Source of the DNA: Gnetum montanum
Taxonomy: Eukaryota; Streptophyta; Gnetopsida; Gnetales; Gnetaceae
Reading direction: 5' to 3'
Assembly (NCBI GenBank): GCA_015680685.1
Contig: MNCI01010715.1
Coordinates: 234,946-267,349 of the forward strand
DNA: 32,404 nt
A model generated the notes under the pieces. It had not been told where the DNA came from, made no database searches, and saw nothing but the letters and a program-made list of their open reading frames with translations. A program made the position numbers and the translations under genes. Below are positions 32,364-32,404 of this stretch, one piece after another. Every line of letters begins with the position of its first letter. The stretch's first letter is position 1.

Positions 32364-32404
<41 letters not shown>
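30907..32404 (+). mobile_element. Chromovirus 3' LTR, running off the window
   Basis: It starts TGTAACACCCC directly after the polypurine tract, the usual start for this lineage. At least 1498 bp belong to it unless another element is nested in the distal part. Its middle is duplicated in inverse orientation at 16950-17775. It is AT-rich with no coding motif. The right terminus lies beyond the window. Confidence 0.7.
32366..32404. repeat. (AG)n microsatellite at the window edge
   Basis: A perfect AG dinucleotide run of at least 39 nt continues past the window end. Confidence 0.95.

Overview
The window reads as nuclear DNA of a vascular plant with a large, retroelement-rich genome. A gymnosperm is my best guess, but that is inference. 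Only one gene is intact and recognisable in 32.4 kb. Most of the rest is AT-rich, mutated LTR-retrotransposon sequence nested several layers deep, with frequent stops. There is no bacterial, organellar or CRISPR signature.

Layout. (1) 1-4040: LTR-like DNA with two related promoter cores (TATAAATACCCTG at 1025 and 3354), short tandem repeats, and a dense cluster of small palindromes built on AGCGTA/TACGCT (2437-3165). (2) 4040-7920: AT-rich decayed Ty3/Gypsy sequence on the minus strand, with a recognisable retropepsin remnant near 5470-5770, plus a tRNA-like SINE head at 4850-4925. (3) 7920-14250: a higher-complexity gene island holding one two-exon LRR receptor-like kinase (exons 11015-12180 and 12341-13820, 881 aa) of the Arabidopsis At1g12460 type. 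Its kinase domain lacks the catalytic-loop aspartate, so it is probably a pseudokinase receptor. (4) 14250-16100: intergenic, with two minus-strand stretches that may be the last exons of an unrecognised gene. (5) 16200-20900: a second tRNA-like head, an inverted LTR copy, and a 1637-bp solo LTR with 9-bp inverted termini. (6) 20899-32404: a plus-strand chromovirus whose integrase core is split at 21082/30083 by an 8995-bp LTR element with the 5-bp target duplication AAGAG.

That inserted element (called X here) has a tRNA-Asp-type primer site extended to about 46 nt. Its 3' LTR appears split by other retroelement DNA, including a Tat/Ogre-like integrase. That integrase is interrupted in turn by a 1049-bp insertion flanked by TCTAG. 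The nesting gives a relative order of events: chromovirus first, then X, then the Tat-like and direct-repeat sequences inside X, then the 1049-bp insertion. Many premature stops fall where relatives have Gln or Trp codons, as expected from long-term decay of methylated cytosines.

I found no clearly novel functional system. The most informative items are the pseudokinase receptor, the base-precise nested insertions, the extended tRNA-Asp primer site, the palindrome cluster and the possible unrecognised gene end at 15.3-15.9 kb.
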